Positions 14,503-16,723 of a stretch of 16,723 bases of DNA are shown here, in pieces. Below the pieces are notes generated by a model that saw nothing but the letters and a program-made list of their open reading frames with translations, was not told the origin of the DNA and made no database searches. Where the stretch lies: the NCBI GenBank assembly GCA_012838685.1, contig DUOU01000019.1, forward strand, positions 1-16,723, in the 5' to 3' direction. A program made the translations under genes and the position numbers. Source of the stretch: Bacteroidota bacterium (lineage in GTDB: Bacteria; Bacteroidota; Bacteroidia; Bacteroidales; VadinHA17). Position 1 is the first letter of the stretch; every line of letters begins with the position of its first letter.

Positions 14503-14534
14503 ATTGTTGGATACGGATGAATTTTGTAATTTTA
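14503..14534 (+). promoter_or_regulatory. Candidate promoter of yicC-gmk-nadD
   Basis: ATTG (14503-14506), 20-bp spacer, TAATTTTA (14527-14534), 7 of 8 matches to TAnnTTTG. Transcription would start near 14541, giving a leader of about 64 nt. Confidence 0.35.
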
Positions 14535-14604
14535 TGGCCCATAATAAGAGTTGTTTGGCCCTATTCTCCGGACGGGGAGATGGTTGACCCTAAAATAGAT
14601 AGGA

Positions 14605-15480
14605 ATGATAAAATCGATGACCGGCTTTGGAAAGGCCGTAACGGGAACTCCCCAAAAAAAGATCACCTTTGAAATAAAATCGTTAAACTCCAAACAGTTG
14701 GATCTTAACATAAAACTTCCGTGGCTTTACAAAGATAAAGAGTCGGAGATCAGAAATCTTATTGGAAAGAGACTTGGCAGGGGCAAGATAGATGCGGCAA
14801 TATTTGTGGATACGATCAATGATGAAACAGTTCCTATTATCAACAAAGCGGCTGTTAAAAACTATTACGATCAATTGTGCGATATAGCATGGGAACTTGA
14901 TCTCCAACTTGACAACGCGGTTCTTGACACCATTATGAGGTTGCCCGATGTTTTGAAAACCGACCGGCAGGAACTTGATGAAGAGGAGTGGAAATTGGTT
15001 ATGGAAATCATTGAAGAGGCTCTTGAACAGGTAGAAAAATACAGGATAGAGGAGGGAGCGGCTATAGAGGCCGATTTCCGAAGGGCTATTTTGGCAATAT
15101 GGAATTTATTGGGAGAGGTTGCCGCTCTTGACGGCGCCAAGATTGAACGGATAAGAATACGAATGGAAAATTCTCTCTCCGAATTTTTCGCCAACAATAC
15201 AATTGACAAGAACAGGTTTGAACAGGAGTTGATCTACTACATAGAAAAACTTGACATCAATGAGGAGAAGGTCAGGTTGGGGAAACATTTGGATTATTTT
15301 CTCGAAAAGCTTGAAGAACCGTCGCCCAACGGGAAAATTTTGAATTTTATCTCACAGGAGATGGGCAGGGAGATAAATACCATTGGCTCTAAGGCGAACG
15401 ACGCTGATATCCAGAAATTGGTGGTTATGATGAAAGATGAACTTGAGAAAATAAAGGAACAGACCCTTAATGTCTTATAA
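14605..15480 (+). CDS. yicC: YicC/YloC family endoribonuclease
   Basis: A cytoplasmic 291-residue protein of the YicC family, whose E. coli and B. subtilis members are reported to cut RNA and influence small-RNA and mRNA stability. The N-terminus MIKSMTGFGKA is the family signature, followed by EIKSLNSKQLDLNIKLP. The C-terminal DUF1732 part contains RFEQELIYYIEKLDINEE-like helix and the hallmark FISQEMGREINTIGSKANDADIQKLVVMMKDELEKIKEQTLNV. Length is typical. The ATG at 14605 gives the family N-terminus exactly. It is immediately upstream of gmk, overlapping or 4 bp apart depending on the gmk start, and this order with nadD next recurs in Bacteroidota. The three are probably one operon, with a promoter-like site at 14503-14534. 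Confidence 0.96.
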   Translation: MIKSMTGFGKAVTGTPQKKITFEIKSLNSKQLDLNIKLPWLYKDKESEIRNLIGKRLGRGKIDAAIFVDTINDETVPIINKAAVKNYYDQLCDIAWELDLQLDNAVLDTIMRLPDVLKTDRQELDEEEWKLVMEIIEEALEQVEKYRIEEGAAIEADFRRAILAIWNLLGEVAALDGAKIERIRIRMENSLSEFFANNTIDKNRFEQELIYYIEKLDINEEKVRLGKHLDYFLEKLEEPSPNGKILNFISQEMGREINTIGSKANDADIQKLVVMMKDELEKIKEQTLNVL

Positions 15481-15484
15481 TAAT

Positions 15485-16051
15485 ATGGAAGGAAAATTGG
15501 TAATTATCTCAGCCCCTTCGGGTGCCGGTAAATCCACTTTGATAGACAACCTTTTGAAAAGAGGCGTCAACCTGGAATTCTCCGTTTCAGCGACCACCAG
15601 GAAGCCAAGGGGAGAGGAGGTAAACGGACGGGAATATTATTTTATGACAGAAGAAGAGTTCTCCAAAAGGGTGGATAATGGCGATTTTATCGAGTGGGAA
15701 GAGGTCTACGCCAATCATATGTACGGGACCCTGAAAACCGAACTCCACCGTATCTGGAAGACGGGCAACCATGTACTTTTTGACATAGATGTGAAAGGAG
15801 CCATGAACCTGAAAAATATTTTTGGAGCGAGGGCCATATCAATATTTATTATGCCACCCTCTATTGCCGAGTTGGAGAGAAGATTGATCGGAAGGGGCAC
15901 CGATAATGCGGATAAGATCAAAATGCGCGTTGAAAAAGTCGTTGAGGAGATGAATTTGGCGGACAGATTCGATGAGATTATTGTTAACAAGGATCTTGAT
16001 GAAGCCTGTGAGAAGTTGTACCAGGTGGTGACAAATTTTTTGTCCCCCTGA
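15485..16051 (+). CDS. gmk: Guanylate kinase
   Basis: Guanylate kinase phosphorylates GMP to GDP with ATP, an essential step in guanine nucleotide synthesis. The P-loop APSGAGKST (residues 10-18) follows strand KLVIIS; the GMP-binding region includes SVSATTRKPRGEEVNGREYYF and FIEWEEVYANHMYGT; the lid and catalytic part include DIDVKGAMNLK, IFIMPPS and LERRLIGRGTDN. The 188-residue length is normal. I prefer ATG 15485, where homologues begin (MxGKLxIxSAPSG). An alternative ATG at 15470 would add five residues (MSYNN) and overlap yicC by 11 bp, and cannot be excluded. nadD starts 22 bp downstream. Confidence 0.97.
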   Translation: MEGKLVIISAPSGAGKSTLIDNLLKRGVNLEFSVSATTRKPRGEEVNGREYYFMTEEEFSKRVDNGDFIEWEEVYANHMYGTLKTELHRIWKTGNHVLFDIDVKGAMNLKNIFGARAISIFIMPPSIAELERRLIGRGTDNADKIKMRVEKVVEEMNLADRFDEIIVNKDLDEACEKLYQVVTNFLSP

Positions 16052-16073
16052 ATGTTTATTTGATTATCAAGGT

Positions 16074-16664
16074 ATGAAGGTAGGGTTATATTTCGGATCG
16101 TTCAATCCGGTACACATCGGACATATCGCTATTGCCGGATATTTGTCGCAGTTTACCGATCTTGACCAGATATGGTTCGTTGTTTCGCCGCACAACCCTT
16201 TAAAGAAAAAAGAGACTTTGCTGAACAATTATGACAGATTGAAGATGGTAGAGCTGGCTTTGGGAGATTCTCACAAGCTCAGGCCATGTGATGTTGAGTT
16301 CAGGATGCCGGTTCCATCTTATACAATAGATACCATGGTATACCTTGAAGAGAATAACAGATCGACCACCTTTTGCCTGATTATGGGCGAGGACAATCTC
16401 ACCACGGTACATAAATGGAAAAATGCCGATATTCTTTTCAGTAAATATTCTATTTATGTCTATCCAAGGAACAGGACAGGCACGGAATTTTCGGAACAGG
16501 CTTCGGAAATTCTGAGCAATGCCGACATTAAAATGGTTGCCGCCCCCATAATGGATATTTCCGGAAGTTTTATCCGTCAGGGTATTAAAGAAGGCAAGGA
16601 TATGTCCTGCTTTCTCCCATCGCCTGTCTGGAAATATATAGAAGAGAATAATTTATATTGTTGA
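16074..16664 (+). CDS. nadD: Nicotinate-nucleotide adenylyltransferase
   Basis: NadD joins nicotinate mononucleotide and ATP to make deamido-NAD, the penultimate step of NAD synthesis, in the cytoplasm. This 196-residue protein has the nucleotidyltransferase motif GSFNPVHIGH (8-17), with both histidines that contact the ATP phosphates, the SPHNPLKKKETLL segment for nicotinate recognition, the IMGEDNL strand, and the C-terminal phosphate motif DISGSFIR (161-168), a variant of ISSTxIR with Gly-Ser-Phe in place of Ser-Thr-x. Length and start are standard. It is the last gene of the yicC-gmk-nadD group. No terminator is clear before the window end; only a weak AGCGG / CCGCT pair (16667-16671 / 16691-16695) follows. 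Confidence 0.97.
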   Translation: MKVGLYFGSFNPVHIGHIAIAGYLSQFTDLDQIWFVVSPHNPLKKKETLLNNYDRLKMVELALGDSHKLRPCDVEFRMPVPSYTIDTMVYLEENNRSTTFCLIMGEDNLTTVHKWKNADILFSKYSIYVYPRNRTGTEFSEQASEILSNADIKMVAAPIMDISGSFIRQGIKEGKDMSCFLPSPVWKYIEENNLYC

Positions 16665-16723
16665 GAAGCGGGTAGCTGTCCAATGTTTAACCGCTATATG
16701 TGAAGAAGTTGATGCGATGGAAA

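Larger units (their letters stand above)
14256..14604. other. 349-bp AT-rich divergent intergenic region between HU and yicC
   Basis: No gene is supported here. An open frame from 14475 to 14672 runs into yicC in another frame and has no recognisable motif. The region holds the HU promoter box (14298-14305), a hairpin at 14409-14430, short palindromes around TTGGCCAA (14493-14500), a candidate yicC promoter (14503-14534), and a small GC stem TCTCC / GGAGA (14565-14569 / 14576-14580) in the likely yicC leader. Confidence 0.6.

Noticed and set aside
14475..14672. 65-codon open frame before and into yicC
   Set aside because: It overlaps the start of yicC in a different frame, crosses the proposed promoter and has no recognisable content.
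1..16723. Mobile elements, CRISPR arrays, tRNA or rRNA genes
   Set aside because: I found no transposase, no regularly spaced repeats and no cloverleaf or rRNA-like segments by reading; gene content is ordinary backbone.
16665..16723. Possible start of another gene (ATG at about 16712) after nadD
   Set aside because: Only four codons are visible before the window edge, too few to support a call.

Overview
The window looks like chromosomal backbone from a member of the Bacteroidota, most likely order Bacteroidales. The signs are two HU-type proteins, an RNase G with the long S1-domain insertion seen in this phylum, a small secreted protein ending in a type IX secretion (T9SS) sorting domain, the yicC-gmk-nadD gene order, few Shine-Dalgarno-like sites, and promoter-like sites that fit the phylum's TTTG / TAnnTTTG pattern. 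I see no mobile element, CRISPR array, tRNA or rRNA gene.

Left part (1-7081, all + strand): the 3' end of an HU gene; a 29-codon gene for a very basic peptide with an mS38/COX24-like motif; a strong terminator; RNase G; a DsbD-type thiol-disulfide transporter; a short T9SS-exported protein; an M19 dipeptidase-like lipoprotein that has lost several metal and substrate ligands; an RRM RNA-binding protein; and a membrane-anchored protein of unknown role. A bidirectional terminator at about 7099-7140 closes this block.

Middle (7154-13732): htpG on the - strand, diverging from a + strand gene for a secreted TolB-like propeller. That gene converges, with 3 bp between stop codons, on a - strand cluster read 13732 to 10365: LytTR response regulator, class-III aminotransferase, secreted protein of unknown function, and a tail-anchored receiver-like protein lacking the phosphoacceptor Asp. 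Spacing of 14 and 9 bp at two of the three junctions suggests an operon.

Right part (13733-16723): a complete HU gene (- strand) with its own terminator and promoter, a 349-bp AT-rich divergent intergenic region, then yicC-gmk-nadD on the + strand (RNA metabolism, GMP kinase, NAD synthesis). After nadD, 16665-16723 holds nothing I can assign.

Most genes are housekeeping. The points most worth a second look are the 29-residue mS38/bS22-like peptide between HU and RNase G, the ligand-depleted M19 protein, and the cluster joining a LytTR regulator, a PLP aminotransferase, a secreted protein and a membrane pseudo-receiver.
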